A stretch of 64,000 nt of DNA, from NCBI GenBank assembly GCA_947172415.1, contig OX359199.1:6773884-6837883 (forward strand), given 5' to 3'. The position numbers and the translations under genes were made by a program. The notes beneath the pieces were generated by a model that saw nothing but the letters and a program-made list of their open reading frames with translations, did no database searches and was not told the DNA's origin. Within the stretch, counting starts at the first letter, position 1. Every line of letters starts with the position of its first letter. Shown piece by piece: positions 37,254 through 50,200 of this stretch. This DNA comes from Chondrosia reniformis (lineage: Eukaryota; Porifera; Demospongiae; Chondrillida; Chondrillidae).

Positions 37254-40174
37254 ATGGGAAGAAATAAACTTCTTAGTACTTCTGTAGCAGCTGTTTCCTC
37301 GGAAGTCGTAAGTTGGTGCTGTACCTTCTTTTTCTGTAAACATTCAGTTTGCTAGAAGGTGTTTAAGGGCACTCTCATGTTATATTATGCTCTACACCAC
37401 TAAGGATGTGAAGTCAAAATCCAAATATGGTGGCCGACATGTAGTGACTTTAGTACCTGGAGATGGAGTTGGCCCCGAGTTGGCGGTCTGTGTCAAGGAA
37501 GTGTTTAGGTGCTTAAGCATAAAACACGTTATGAACATTTCTGTGTTGCATAATTTGTTGCATACCCTCTGGCCCCTTGAATAGCCTTTATCCGTATGGT
37601 CAGAGTTGACCATCTTTTTATTTGCCATAGTCTATTACCCAGGATACCATGTGTTGTACAATGGATGGTCAGGGAGCTGTCAGTGGGGATTACACCCTTA
37701 TCAGTGTATTTTTTCTGGTCCTTAGAAGATTCATTCCAAATTGAGAAGGATAAAGAGATGAAGATGTATCCTTTGTCCAAAGCTGTAATTTGTGTATACT
37801 GTAGTCAGAGACACATTCAGTGGTTATGATAAGTAGTCATGGATTCTTGTTTCTGCTTCATAGAAAAGTGAATGCTCCTGTAGATTTTGAAGAAATTAGT
37901 ATGAGGTGAATAACAATTATCAATGGCACCATAAAGGGTAACCGTTCATGACTGCTCTTGTGTGTGTGATAGTCATGTGACCACAAGACTGTGTGTGATA
38001 GTCATGTGACCACAAGACTGTGTGTGTGATAGTCATGTGACCACAAGACTGTGTGTGATAGTCATGTGACCACAAGACTGTGTGTGTGATAGTCATGTGA
38101 CCACAAGACTGTGTGTGTGTGTGTGATAGTCATGTGACCACAAGACTGTGTGTGTGATAGTCATGTGACCACAAGACTGTGTGTGTGTTGTAGTGGATTG
38201 CTGTCTCAGAAGGACTGTTTAGAGGAAGCCATTACCTCAATACGAAGGAATGGAATTGGACTTTGTGGTAAGGACAATTGAGATGTACTTCTGTTACACT
38301 TCCATCATTCCCTGTCTGATGAGGATGTTTCACTGCATGGCATTGGATCCCAGATAACTCCCTGTCAACACTTTGTTGTCTCCTTCCATGACAAAGGCTT
38401 GTGATCTTGTTGTAACCTCCTGTTTGAATCGTGGGTTGTACAACTGTCAGATAGGTGCTCTCTGTGTATCCCCATCCAGGTACCCTGAGGACACCATTGG
38501 GCGATGTCACTCAGAGGTCTCTCAATGTACAGTTGAGGTACGTGTAATATGTGCTCAATTTGTGGAATCACCAAATTGCTCTGTCATCATGCTTTAGGGT
38601 ATCCTTGGATCTCTTTGCCAATGTTGTTCTCTGTCGGAGCCTGCCCAATGTTCCTACTAGGTACAGTTGCTATGGGACCATGGCTTCCAATTCTTTGACA
38701 TTACGTATAATTGTGCAGGCACAAAGATCTGAATATTGCCATCATCCGAGAGAACACTGAGGGGGAGTACAGTGGACTGGAGCACGAGGTAGGGGGAGCC
38801 CTTTCCCATGTATCTCAGAGTGTCTATGGATGAGTGATTGATTTTGTGGTTACTGTAGAATCTAGTCACTTTTATGGTAAAATTGTTTGTGATTATCATT
38901 CTCTCTGTTAATGATAAGAATATGAGAACTGTAGGATTTCTCTTGATTGCCTATGGCTAGGTAGGTATTATCATATATGGTTTGTTTGTAGTCAGTGTCT
39001 GGAGTGGTTGAGGGGCTGAAGATTATCACAAGGGATAAATCCAGCAGAATTGCAAAATATGCATTTGACTATGCTGTTAGGCATGATAGGAAGAAGGTCA
39101 CTGCCATTCACAAGGCAAATATCATGTAAGAATAGTCATTAAGTTCTTCTACAGTATAATGCATAGGAATGTTCTCTCCTGGTGCCATTAAATTGGGTTT
39201 CTTCTTTAGGAAGCTCTCTGATGGTCTTTTTCTGAAGGAATGCAGCGCCATCTCTAAGATGTACCCAAATATTGAATTTAACTCTATGATTATTGACAAC
39301 TGTTGCATGCAGGTAAAACCCTGTAATTACTTTTCCATTGGGGTTAACAAAGTTATACAAAGTTTGAATGAAGAAGGTCATGTAACAATACATGGGTGTG
39401 CGGGCTTGGATCCCAGTATAAACTTTATTGTGAACTCTTATATTTTGCACATCTCAGATGGTGTCTAATCCACAACAGTTTGATGTGATGGTATTGCCCA
39501 ATCTGTATGGGAATATTGTTAGTAACGTTGGGGCTGGCTTAGTGGGAGGAGCTGGTGTTGTGCAAGGTATGAATGTGGGCTGGAACTATGTGGTATTTGA
39601 ACAAGGAGCAAGACACGCATTCACTAGCAAAGCAGCTCAGAATGTAGCCAACCCTACCGGGGTGTTACTCAGTTCAGTGGACTTGCTGAAACATCTAGGG
39701 TTTGTTTTAATAATCTTCTTTCACATTCCAGTCATTTACTCCCCATTCCAATAATATTCCTTCCCATTTCAAGTAATATTCCTTCCCATTCCAAGCTAAT
39801 TGACTGTAACTTCTACTGTATAAAGGAATTACTCTGGTAATATATGTTTCTTCCATTCAGTATGTGTACCGTTTTTACTTACTCAATTAGGATGCATTCA
39901 CAGGCTGAACAAATTAAAGATTCAGTTATGAAAACTTTACGAGATGGGAAGGTACAGTTGTAGAATGTTTTGTACTATCAATCCCTAGCATTGCATGCTA
40001 CAAGCAGACAATAGGGTGTTGGGGTACAGACATACACAAGTGCAGTCAACCCCCTTTAACATGTACCTGTTAAATCTTATCTTTCCCTCATATTGGTAGT
40101 TTTGCACTCAAGATGTGGGTGGATCAGCCTCCACTTCAGATTACCTCAAGTCTGTTATCAGCAACCTGAACTAA
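37254..40174 (+). CDS. IDH3B: Isocitrate dehydrogenase [NAD+] beta-type subunit, mitochondrial
   Basis: Multi-exon gene for a subunit of the NAD-dependent isocitrate dehydrogenase of the TCA cycle. Exon 1 (37254 on) starts [18 protein letters not shown], a short basic/Ser-rich mitochondrial leader. Then come [39 protein letters not shown], the [20 protein letters not shown] exon, [49 protein letters not shown] and [11 protein letters not shown]. The stop at 40172 follows [32 protein letters not shown] and the ending favour IDH3B over the gamma subunit; beta and gamma are regulatory partners of the catalytic alpha subunit. A GATAGTCATGTGACCACAAG minisatellite lies in an intron. The gene starts about 280 bp after the satellite array and is convergent with FAM136A. 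Confidence 0.92.
37955..38190. repeat. 33-41 bp minisatellite, about 7 copies (IDH3B intron)
   Basis: Units share GATAGTCATGTGACCACAAG. They differ in length because of a variable (GT)n tract between them. The array ends just before the acceptor at about 38193. GTCATGTGAC is E-box-like, but this is probably incidental. Confidence 0.92.
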
Positions 40175-40579
40175 TTCTTACCAATTAAAGGTTTCCTTAT
40201 TCTTGCATGAAGTGTGCCATAACCAGCAACTCCAACATATCACAAGTTCTCATTAATTCACTCATTTCCTATCAAGTGACATATTTATAACTTCAACCTT
40301 GTAAATAACACTGTAGCATGTGACAATGAAAGAAGCCATCTTCACTGCAGGTGTGTAGTTTGCTGTAAATGTGTTTCCTGTCAGATAGATTCATGTTTAT
40401 TCACTATTTAGATGTTTCCTACAAATGACCATATCTGAATGAGCATCGGACACATTCCTATAGGTCTGTTAATCCCAACAATTCATTAATACTTTTTGTA
40501 AATAAATATTTTGGTACAATTTAATATGCTAATGCCACTTAATGTTATTGGTAAGAACACCTAATTAAAACTAGTCTCA
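40175..40579. other. Convergent 3' region of IDH3B and FAM136A
   Basis: About 400 bp between two stop codons. AATAAA at about 40501 suits IDH3B polyadenylation. No exon or repeat is apparent. Confidence 0.5.
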
Positions 40580-41243
40580 TCATTTGCAGTTCATAGAATT
40601 TCTAATTCTTTTAACCATATTTGGAATAAGAGCTATGTGTGTGTCTGCACACTTCATAAGACAGTCCTCAGCCTTTTTCTCTGCAGCAGATCTGGTCTTG
40701 TCAGAAGGGTTGCCGTCCAGGAGGTCCTTCACTTCATCCTGGCACTGTAGAGCACACCTATTCAATCTGTCCTACAAACAAATTGTAAAACTGTTACTAC
40801 AGAGTGTCACTATTCAAACTCTACATACCACTAGTTAGTTGTACCATATGTGGGTACAATATGCAACACCAATTAGGCATGTAGGGGTGGATGTCTGCTG
40901 TAGTTTACACATTGAGGTAATAATAGCTAAAGGCAAGTGCATTGCTCATTCCTATTGTGTTCCATTTATGTACACGTGTAATGGCTTGTTTGAAAGCCAG
41001 CAAAAGAGCGTGTTTCCGTACTTGTAAACTGGTGACCTCGCTATTCAAAATATTTTCTTGCGCCTTTGCTACTGGGGACATACAACCTTCTAAGCACCTT
41101 CCCAAGCTCTCGTGGCTCATCCTCTGATCTCTGCAGCAGTCAGCAGAGCACTGGAAAGCTTTCAGTTGCAAAGGACGCATACATTCCCGTTCAATCTTAT
41201 CCAGCTCCGCTTCTAAAGCTTTTGATATTTTCTCGCCGGCCAT
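40580..41243 (-). CDS. FAM136A: FAM136A, small mitochondrial twin-CxxxC-type protein
   Basis: Two exons: 41243-41022 (MAGEKISKALEAELDKIERE...) and 40771-40580 (DRLNRCALQCQDEVKDLL...RIRNSMNCK). The CAA|GTACGG donor and TTTGTAG acceptor join in phase 0. The protein is about 137 residues, the usual family length. It keeps the paired Cys pattern FQCSADCC, GRCLEGC, NRCALQC and CLMKCADTH and the family phrase HIALIPNM(V)K. FAM136A is a conserved mitochondrial protein of the intermembrane space; its biochemical role is poorly known. An upstream in-frame ATG (41255) would add four residues; I chose the ATG in AAAATGGCCGG context. It is divergent from the SLC25 gene. Confidence 0.92.
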
Positions 41244-41477
41244 TTTAATAGCCAAGTTCCGATTTCACACGGGAAAATCTAATTAGAACGGAAGTTAATC
41301 TATACTTGCCGCTAAAGAAAGAAGTCCTATTGTACTCTGTAGCGTAGTTCCGTTCTCTTCTAGTGTAGAAATGAATCCAGGCAAAGTAAACCATAGACAT
41401 TCCGATGTAGTTCTCGAGTTATTTATTTAAAGGTGGGGGTTGGATTTCAGAGAATTCGGTAGATATCAAAACTTGGG
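41244..41477. promoter_or_regulatory. Divergent promoter between FAM136A and the SLC25 carrier
   Basis: The start codons are 234 bp apart, head to head. The minus-strand AAAATGGCCGGCG overlaps the FAM136A start and resembles a YY1-type site. Both products are mitochondrial, so shared regulation is plausible but not shown. Confidence 0.35.
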
Positions 41478-43690
41478 ATGACAAGTGCACTACGCTTAAG
41501 GAGACCATCTGTTCCACCGATCATGAAGGGAGCGCAACCGCCTCCTGTCTCAAAATCAGTTCATGCTAGTCCAAGTCCGCTCACCTTTGGTATAAGTATG
41601 ACCGCTGCGGGTTTATCTCACATGGTTCACCATCCTCTCTACACCCTGAAGAGCCACATGATGATGCACGGAAAGAAGTTCAAACTGAACATCTTTGTGA
41701 AAAACACTTTTAGCAACCCGTTATTCCTTTATCGAGGTAGGACTGGTTCACCTTTGTCTGTACTATCCAGTCATATCTGTATATTTCTGCTCCAACGTAC
41801 GTAGGCTTTGTAGCACGGACAATAGGAGTTATGCCTGAGAAAGCTCTGAAAATGCAAGCGCTGTACATGACAGATACCCTGCTGTTTGGCCAGCACTCTC
41901 CAGGCAACTTGATATCGTGGCTTGCTACTGGGTCTGCGGCCGGCATCGCTACCACTATAATAGGCTGTCCGTCGGAGCGTATTATGGTACTTGCGCAGAT
42001 CCACAAACAGGGAATGTTTGATGTTATTCGCCACAATGGTATCAGAGAACTCTACAAAGGAGTTGTGGTGACGAGCTACAGGGATATCACATTCAATGCT
42101 GCCTTCTTCACTGTGACGGAAATGTTAGTTTCTTTGTACAGTTCACAAACGGGGAAGAAATGCAACGGTAGAGAGCGATTTGTTGCAGGACTTTTTGGTG
42201 GTGAGTTGATGTGTAGGGATTTGAGAACCTGGTTAGATCATTACGCAATGTACAGTACATTAGCTACACTTTCATGCTTTAATTGGTCCAAATAGTTTCC
42301 CCTTGGTCTAGAAATGTTCAAAGGAATGTTTGTATAGTGTTGCCTGACCTAATGGGAAATGTTGCCAGATTTTAGTGCAGTGAACATTGCATTGGGATAA
42401 CAAATGAATGGCTCTTATTTCAATTGAGAAAACTACAACGAATCTGAGCTGAATTAGCTACTACATGTACAATGACATCCAATAAAAGAATAAAGTTATA
42501 CAATTACAGTTAATATGAGAATCTGATATTTTCATTAGATTTAATTAATGTACAGTTTTGATATGATGAATGATGAATGAAGGCAGTAAATTCCACTAGC
42601 AACTTTGTTTTACTCCTGAAATTGTTGTGCACCTTATATAGGAGAAGGAGAGGTTGGTATAGCTCACTGAAGCCTTAGTTTGTAATTTCTCATGAGATGT
42701 GTTGATAAGGCCAGCTTCAATGGGATTCACCTATTAGAGTTTGTATAATATTATGCATCCTTTGTTTGAGCTGGGGGCTCTTGGATATTTTGACTAACCA
42801 GAGATAGTGTTCATCTTTAATGGGCTGGTTCAGCTTGAGGATCTCCCTTCTTACCATAGGGCCAGGCAGTCCACCCTTTATCAGTGACCCTGGGAGCCTT
42901 TTGCCTTCTTCTTGGTCCTTTGTGAGTCCTCTAATAATTGATTAAATAATTCGTTTGTGTTCTAATATTAGAGTTATCATCAGCATATAAAGACAGTGAT
43001 GTCCTATATGTACCATGATGTGCCAGGGTATTTTAGTGTGTTTATGGAGAAGTATGTTGTAAATGAATGGTATACAGGGAGAACAAGACATTCTGGTGTC
43101 AAGTTGTAATTGTTTAGTTCCTGTGTAAATTCAGCTCTTTGAAGATTAATGTGTTTAGACCTGCTATATATAATCAGTTGACTCTAGTACTTGCCTATTC
43201 AAGCAATTTAATGGTGTTGTATAGACAATTGTAGTGTAGGTATTCATAGTGTCTGCCCAGGAGTGTCAGGTGATGGGTGTGCAGGAGGTGTGTTGGGGGC
43301 ATTTTTGTGGTGGGCAGTAATTAGATCATTGTTGTCACATGATTGTGTGTTGTCACTAAAGTGTTTCTCATAGTTATGAAGTGGAATGAAAGGAATTTAC
43401 TGTATGTTTATACCTCGTGTTTTAGCTCTTATAAATGCCATTTCCTTGTATGTTTAGGTACAGTCTCATCAGTTATTGCCTGCCCATTGGATGTTGTCAA
43501 GACCCGCGTTCAGGGGAGAAGGCTAGAAGCACCTAAAGAATCTACTGGAAAGATTTTATCAAACATTGTTAAAAACGAAGGTCCTCGTTACCTCTTCAAG
43601 GGACTCCTACCTAGACTCGTTGCAGTACCATCAATGATGTCCCTTTTTTATATGTTAAATGTCAAATTTAATGAATACTTTCTGCATTAG
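41478..43690 (+). CDS. Mitochondrial carrier family (SLC25) protein, substrate unknown
   Basis: Three exons (41478-41735, 41805-42200, 43458-43690) joined in phase give about 295 residues, the normal carrier length. Three tandem carrier repeats are visible. Only the third has the classical signature, PLDVVKTRVQ. The first reads HPLYTLKSHM (acidic residue replaced by Tyr) and the second CPSERIMVLAQ, with Glu one position off, similar to the GERIK motif of carnitine/acylcarnitine carriers. The product ends FNEYFLH. It should be an inner-membrane transporter with six helices. Degenerate signature motifs suggest altered salt-bridge gating. I cannot name the substrate; a relation to the carnitine/ornithine branch is a guess from the second motif. 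Confidence 0.85.
42855..42905 (-). mobile_element. Fragment of the SINE family (SLC25 intron)
   Basis: GGGCCAGGCAGTCCACCC and TTTATCAGTGACCCTGGGAG match the left end of the family in reverse orientation; the rest is missing or decayed. Confidence 0.5.
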
Positions 43691-44239
43691 CACAACTTCA
43701 CAAACAAGCACACATGGAAGTATTTAATCCTATATTGTACAGTAACCATTTAAATATATTTTGCACTCTTATATATTTTATGTAACTTTTCTTTATGTCT
43801 CTATTTTGCACTTAATGGACTCAGCAATTCACACTCACAAAATATAAATGGTGTAAATTGCAGTAGTTTGCACTATTCAAAGGATTGAACACAGTTAAAT
43901 CAAAATTTTAAGATATTCAACTACACTTTATTAAGTGAAAGCTTTTCACTTAAGAACCAATGAATATTCTTTTAGAAATCATAAACATTGAATGTCATTA
44001 TGATGAGGCTTAAATATTTTATATATTTGTAATAGTAAATTGGATAGCCACATCCAATAAAAATAATGAATGTAGCAAAATGTCTACATCAGATAGGCGG
44101 TAGTAGTCTACTAGGCCAGTATCGCCCCTTGTTAAATCACCACGCAGTTACATTTCCATTGGCTGTTTTTCAGGCGCACGTGTTCTGCTTATTGTGAAAT
44201 ATGGCGGATCTACTTTTCAGCTAATAGTCACTTTCAAAC
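43691..44239. other. Intergenic region between SLC25 and the CCCH gene
   Basis: AT-rich. An E box (CACGTG, about 44177) and ATATGGCGGATC (44209), a YY1-like element 30 bp before the next start codon, mark the promoter of the CCCH gene. Nothing else is evident. Confidence 0.4.
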
Positions 44240-47200
44240 ATGTCAAGCCGCACGGATATTGTATCAGGCTCAAAGGATTTCCTTGGTGAGTTACTTCTTC
44301 TGTAAGCAAGCGTTATATATGCACCTGGTATCTATAACTAGCTTCTGCTCCACTTGTTAAACAGTATTCCTCCTGCTAGCTTTGTTGTTGGTCAGTAGAA
44401 TGGAGCTTGCCCATGAATATGGCTGAATGGCCACCCTTTACGTTGTCCTCATTTGTGCACCTTTTAGGTTCGTGCCCGCGTCCCGTTGACGCCTCTGCAC
44501 AGCCGAATACGCACCAGGATTATTCCTACAGCAGCGTGTGTCTTCCCTTGGCCAAGCACTCGGGTGAGGGGAGTAGTGTGTCCCCGAGCTCCAATAGAGG
44601 TGCCAGTATTAGGAGGAAGGTAATGCTTTGCTTAAGCATCAAGAAGATTGCCATAACAAAGGAGATCAGTCCATGGGTTCCGTGAGTCTCATGCAGCCAG
44701 TTGGTACATATCTATGACTTCACTACATGCTGTACTACGTAAAATAGATTATCTAAGACTTCACCTGTGTGTGCTTGCATGTTTGGGCCTCGTATGAGGT
44801 ATTTGTAAGCATATTCACAACATTCAAAGTGTCTAGTTATAATTACTATACAATGTTTTATTTTTTAATTTGCAGGAACTTAATTGTATCTGTGCCTCTG
44901 AGTATTCTGGCAAGGGTCCCAGCACCTCTACATTGTCAGGCAGGGCCCCCAGCACCTCTACATTGTCAGGCAGGGCCCCCAGCACCTCTACATTGTCAGG
45001 CAGGGCCCCCAGCACCTCTACATTGTCAGGCAGGGCCCCCAGCACCTCTACATTGTCAGGCAGGGCCCCCAGCAACTCTACATTGTCAGGCAGGGCCCCC
45101 AGCACCTCTATCTAATCAGCATATGACCGTGGCATCTACAAGTGGTTCTGCTCCCCGTATTCAGGAGACAAGCAGTCGTTCTCCCACTGAGACAACACCA
45201 CTATCTTTGGAAGGGACTGGACTACTGGGAGCAAAAAGAAACAGCCAACATGAGATATCTCAGGAGGTTGTTGCTTCACAGGATGGCAGCAGACCTCAAA
45301 GTTTAACTGTGCGTCCTTTACAGACAAGCCACATCCAGCAGAACAGTACAGTAGCCCCAGTGGGTACCAGTGGGACTACTGAAATGACTGGGGAACCCCC
45401 CATTTCTCAGACCAATCAAAACGATTCCTCTCTGTCTGTACCTAATCACAGTTCACTAGATGAGAAATCTGTTGGGCAGGAAGCTGCTTCTCCTCACAGT
45501 AGCTTTCGCAGTAAATATACTTTCCATACAGCTGTAGCAAATCAGGGTTGCGCTAGACTTCTAAAGTGTATTTGTAATGAAGTAACAAAACTGCCAAAAT
45601 TTACTAAGAAGCGAAAGGAATCCATTCCCAATAAATCTAATTCATCCTACAGGATACCTTTTATAAAGCCAGAGCCTATATATTCAATGGAGGATGTGCC
45701 AACTTTAGCACATCCATATCCCTCTAACATGGATTACTCAACACCTGCTCTGCCATCATCATCACCTCCAAACCATCAGAGACAAGGAGGTCCATCAGTA
45801 TCACCTCAGAACCATCAAGGACATCAGTTGCCATCATCACCACCTCCAAGCCATCAAGGACGTCAGTTACCATCATCATCACCTCCGAGCCATCAAGGAC
45901 ATCAGTTGCCATCATCACCACCTCCAAGCCATCAAGGACATCAGTTGCCCTCATCATCCCCTCTGAGCCATCAAGGACGTCAGTTGCCATCATCATCACC
46001 TCCGAGCCATCAAGGACGTCAGTTGCCATCATCATCACCTCCGAGCCATCAAGGATGTCAGTTGCCATCATCACCACCTCCGAGCCATCAAGGACGTCAG
46101 TTACCAACATCATCACCTCCAAGCCATCAAGGACGTCAGTTGCCATCATCATCACCTCGGAGCCATCAAGGACATCAGTTGCCATCATCATCACCTCCGA
46201 GCCATCAAGGACGTCAGTTGCCATTATCACCACCTCCGAGCCATCAAGGACGTCAGTTGCCAACATCATCACCTCCGAGCCATCAAAGACATCAGTTGCC
46301 ATCATCATCACCTTCGAGCCATCAAGGACATCAGTTACCATTATCACCACCTCCGAGCCATCAAGGACGTCAGTTGCCATCATCATCACCTCCAAGCCAT
46401 CAAGAACCCCTACCCAATACTTCCGTGGCTGCTGGTATTCTAACACCAACAGATAGCTCTCAAAACCAAAGCTCTGATGATAAAGTGATCGAGGATCTTC
46501 TGTCTCCTTATCAGAAGCACACTGTCAAGGAGCCTTTTCCTCTGAGCCAGAATCCTTTGGAGAACTTCTTCATGGATATAGACATACCAGTGTCTAGCCT
46601 CTCTGAGATGCCTGAGAAGAAGCACCTAGTGGAGGCAGGTAAGGACCAGGAGAGCCAGCAGTCATGTTTCCTCACACCTTCCACCACTAATGATCACTCA
46701 CACTGTAACCAGGTTGTGCCCTCTGAGAAAAGTGAAGCTGACGTTGATGGTGCTCTTGACATGCCTCTCTTTCCTTTTCTGAACAAGGAAACAAGAAGGA
46801 CAACTGCTTCTGACATTCCATCTGAATCAGGTCATCAAGGAAAAAATGAAAGCATTTTAGAGAATCCTCCCAGCCAGTCCTCATCTTACCAGCAATCCCA
46901 GCCTCCTACAGGTGACCCAGAGGAAACTGGAACTGTACCAGAGCAGCAGATAAACATGTCCTCTCCTTCTTTATCAAAAGTTCTTTCAAGCCAGGGAAGT
47001 ACTCTGCTAGCTAGGAACAGAACTGTAGTTCTTCCGCAGAAAAGGCAAGTTCATCCTAGCACTGATTCTACAGAGAGAATTATGACTGAAGAGATGCCTG
47101 CTAAGAGAGCCGCCCACATCAAAACTGAGGTGACCGAGGAGAGACTAGAAGGTGGTCCCAATGTTGCTAAGGAGGAGCCCCTGAAGAGTAAGCTGGGAGG

Positions 47201-50200
47201 GCAATCATTTCTTCTTGAAGCCAGTTCTGGTGAAGGGAGATTGAATGAGAGAAACAACATTCCTGTAGGGGAGCAGCTGAAAAATACATCTGTTGATAGG
47301 GATATTCAAGCAATGGGACCAACTGATTTGCATGCAAGCAAGCCTTTGGTACATTGCCAGGGAGCTTCTACTCATATTACACTCCAGTCCCTGCCAACAA
47401 ACATAGACCTTCCTAGCTTTTCCTTCAACTTTGAAACTCCTACTGAACCAACTCTGGGGAACACAGCTGGCCATGGGCCCAAGGAACTAGAGAGAAACAT
47501 CCACACCAACAGAGGAGGTAAGCATGACATTAGTAGCAAGGAGTTCTGCTTCAAGGTTGATAATCTTGAGACAGAGGATGTTTCCATGGAGACTGGTGCT
47601 TTATCTCCGGAACAGGACCAACTTAGTTTTCACGCCAGTAGTGACAGTGAAATGGAGAAGCAGCTGGCTTGGATGATAAGGACTGAGAACGGAGAGAAAA
47701 TGGACCAGGACCAGAAGGACTTACCCAATTCCTCCCCTCTGGATCCAGCCACACCCTCTTCAGCAGAAGCTGAGGTTGGTCACCAGGCAACCACTACCAA
47801 GCAAGAGGAAGCAGATTTCCTGGAGATCCATCCTGAAGCAGACCTTGATGATGATTCACTACTGGATGGAGGAATGAACAAGAAGGATGGCAAGCAGAAA
47901 GTTCCAAAAAGTTTAGCAATACAGGTTCTAAACAGTAGAATAAAGTCCGCTTCCCTGCCTGTTGTAATGAAGAAGCCATGTCTTTCCGAAAGACCAGCCA
48001 AGGGGATTGGTGGTGGTGCCTCTTTGAATGAGCTGATGACACAAGATTGGGTCAAAATGGTCGCTAAGAATCCTCCCCCTCCCCCACCCCCAGAACCAAC
48101 AGTTTCCTATAAAAATGAAGAAGAAATTAATCTTGATTCTGATGAAGAACTTGGCAGTGTCAGCACAATTAATGGTCCAGTTACCATGACAACATTCAGC
48201 AACGACAACTCGAACAACAGCTCAGAGAAAAGGGAATTTTACACGACAAAGAACTTCTTTTCTTGGCAAGGTCACTGTCGTTTTCATGTTTTTGGGAAAT
48301 GCCATCTGCCCACTTGTAAAAAGATACATGCACCGATTGACAGTATTCCCAACACCGTGAAAGTTCACAAATTAGTAAGTGTGAAATGAAGAAAACTGTG
48401 ATCATTTTGAATATATACATGTCTTGATTTTAGTTAATTTGGATAGTGTGCTTCATTTAAGTTGTTTTTCTTCTTTTTCTCTTTTTAGCTGATTGAAAAG
48501 CTCTGTAAGTTAAGGACATTAATATAATTGTGAATACGTACCTACGTATGTAACTAGTAGTGTACATTATGTATAATTGTGAATGCCTATGTAACTAGTA
48601 TTAATAAATGACTGTAGTGTTCTCTCCTTTGCATCAGCCAAATTGACCACTTTGAAGCGGACACAAATCACAGATGAAATTCTGGACAAATTGAAGAAGA
48701 TTGACCAAGACTTAGTCACCAAGAATGTTGGTAAGACAATGTTTTTAAAGAAATTAAATTGTTTTAGCTTTAAATATGGCACTTTCCTTTGTTGGTAGCC
48801 TATTGAATAGAATAGACTTACTAGACTATCTATGTATAATATGATAGGGTTGCCTCTTACTACGTATGTTGAAGTTATCTGTGAAAGGGTTCATCTTTTG
48901 AGCTCTTTTGAGCCTCTAAAGATGCAGTTTTGGTTGAAATCTTTAGATGCTCTAAGAGATGAAAAGATGGACCCTTTCACAGATCAGCTAGTTATCTTAG
49001 CCTCTTTTGAACTGCTTTCTTTTCTGTTGTTCCCAGTTGATGCTTGGAAGAAGAGTAAGGAGATGGGAACTGTCATGTCCATTTCCTTCTTTGAGGATGT
49101 GCTGAAGTTTACTTCTCAACTAGCCATCATTGATGCAGAATTGGTATCAATAGCTGAGGAGTCCTTCTACACAATCAAGCAGGCCAGGGAATCTTCACCC
49201 CAGGACCTGGACTACATGCTTGTCTGCTACATCAAGAATGGCAATCTTATGAGGTAAGTATCACTGTATGTGACGAAGGGAGTCAACAGGTGTCTGTGTG
49301 TGGGCATGTCAACAGGTGTCTGTGTGTGGGCATGTCAACAGGTGTCTGTGTGTGGGCATGTCAACAGGTGTCTGTGTGTGGGCATGTCAACAGGTGTCTG
49401 TGTGTGGGCATGTCAACAGGTGTCTGTGTGTGGGCATGTCAACAGATGTCTGTGTGGGCATGTCAACAGGTGTCTGTGTGGGCATGTCAACAAGTGTCTG
49501 TGTGGGCATGTCAACAGATGTCTGTGTGGGCATGTCAACAGGTGTCTGTGTGGGCATGTCAACAGGTGTCTGTGTGGGCATGTCAACAGGTGTCTGTGTG
49601 TGGGCATGTCAACAGGTGTCTGTGTGGGCATGTCAACAAGTGTCTGTGTGGGCGTGTCAGCAGGTGTCTGTGTGGGCATGTCAACAGGTGTCTGTGGGCA
49701 TGTCAACAAGTGTCTGTGTGTGGGCATGTCAGCAGGTGTCTGTGTGGGCATGTCAACAGGTGTCTGTGTGGGCATGTCAATAGGTGTCTGTGTGGGCATG
49801 TCAACAGGTGTCTGTGTGGCATGTCCACAGGTGTCTGTGTGGGCATGTCAACAGGTGTCTGTGTGTGGGCATGTCAGCAGGTGTCTGTGTGGGCATGTCA
49901 ACAGGTGTCTGTGTGTGGGCATGTCAACAGGTGTCTGTGGGCATGTCAACAGGTGTCTGTGTGGGCATGTCAACAGGTGTCTGTGTGTGGGCATGTCAAC
50001 AAGTGTCTGTGTGGGCATGTCAACATGTGTAAGTGTATGTACATAAGTGTGTATTCATGTAAACCTCTAGAGCCCTAGAGATACTTGAAGAAGCAGTAGT
50101 TATCCGAATGCCATCTAAAGAGCGATTTGTTTCGTACATCACCGCACTAGCCAGCTGCAAGGAACCACATCGTGATACACTGTAAGTTAAATCAAGAGAT

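Noticed and set aside
37387..37628. Short ORFs overlapping IDH3B exon 2 on both strands
   Set aside because: Shadows of the conserved IDH3B exon; only the frame with [10 protein letters not shown] is supported.
45724..46449. 241-residue minus-strand ORF rich in VLDGSEVMMMATD
   Set aside because: Antisense shadow of the 39-bp coding minisatellite.
49270..50078. Long ORFs (about 260 residues) repeating CLCGHVNR
   Set aside because: Intronic minisatellite read-through between a clear donor and acceptor of the CCCH gene.
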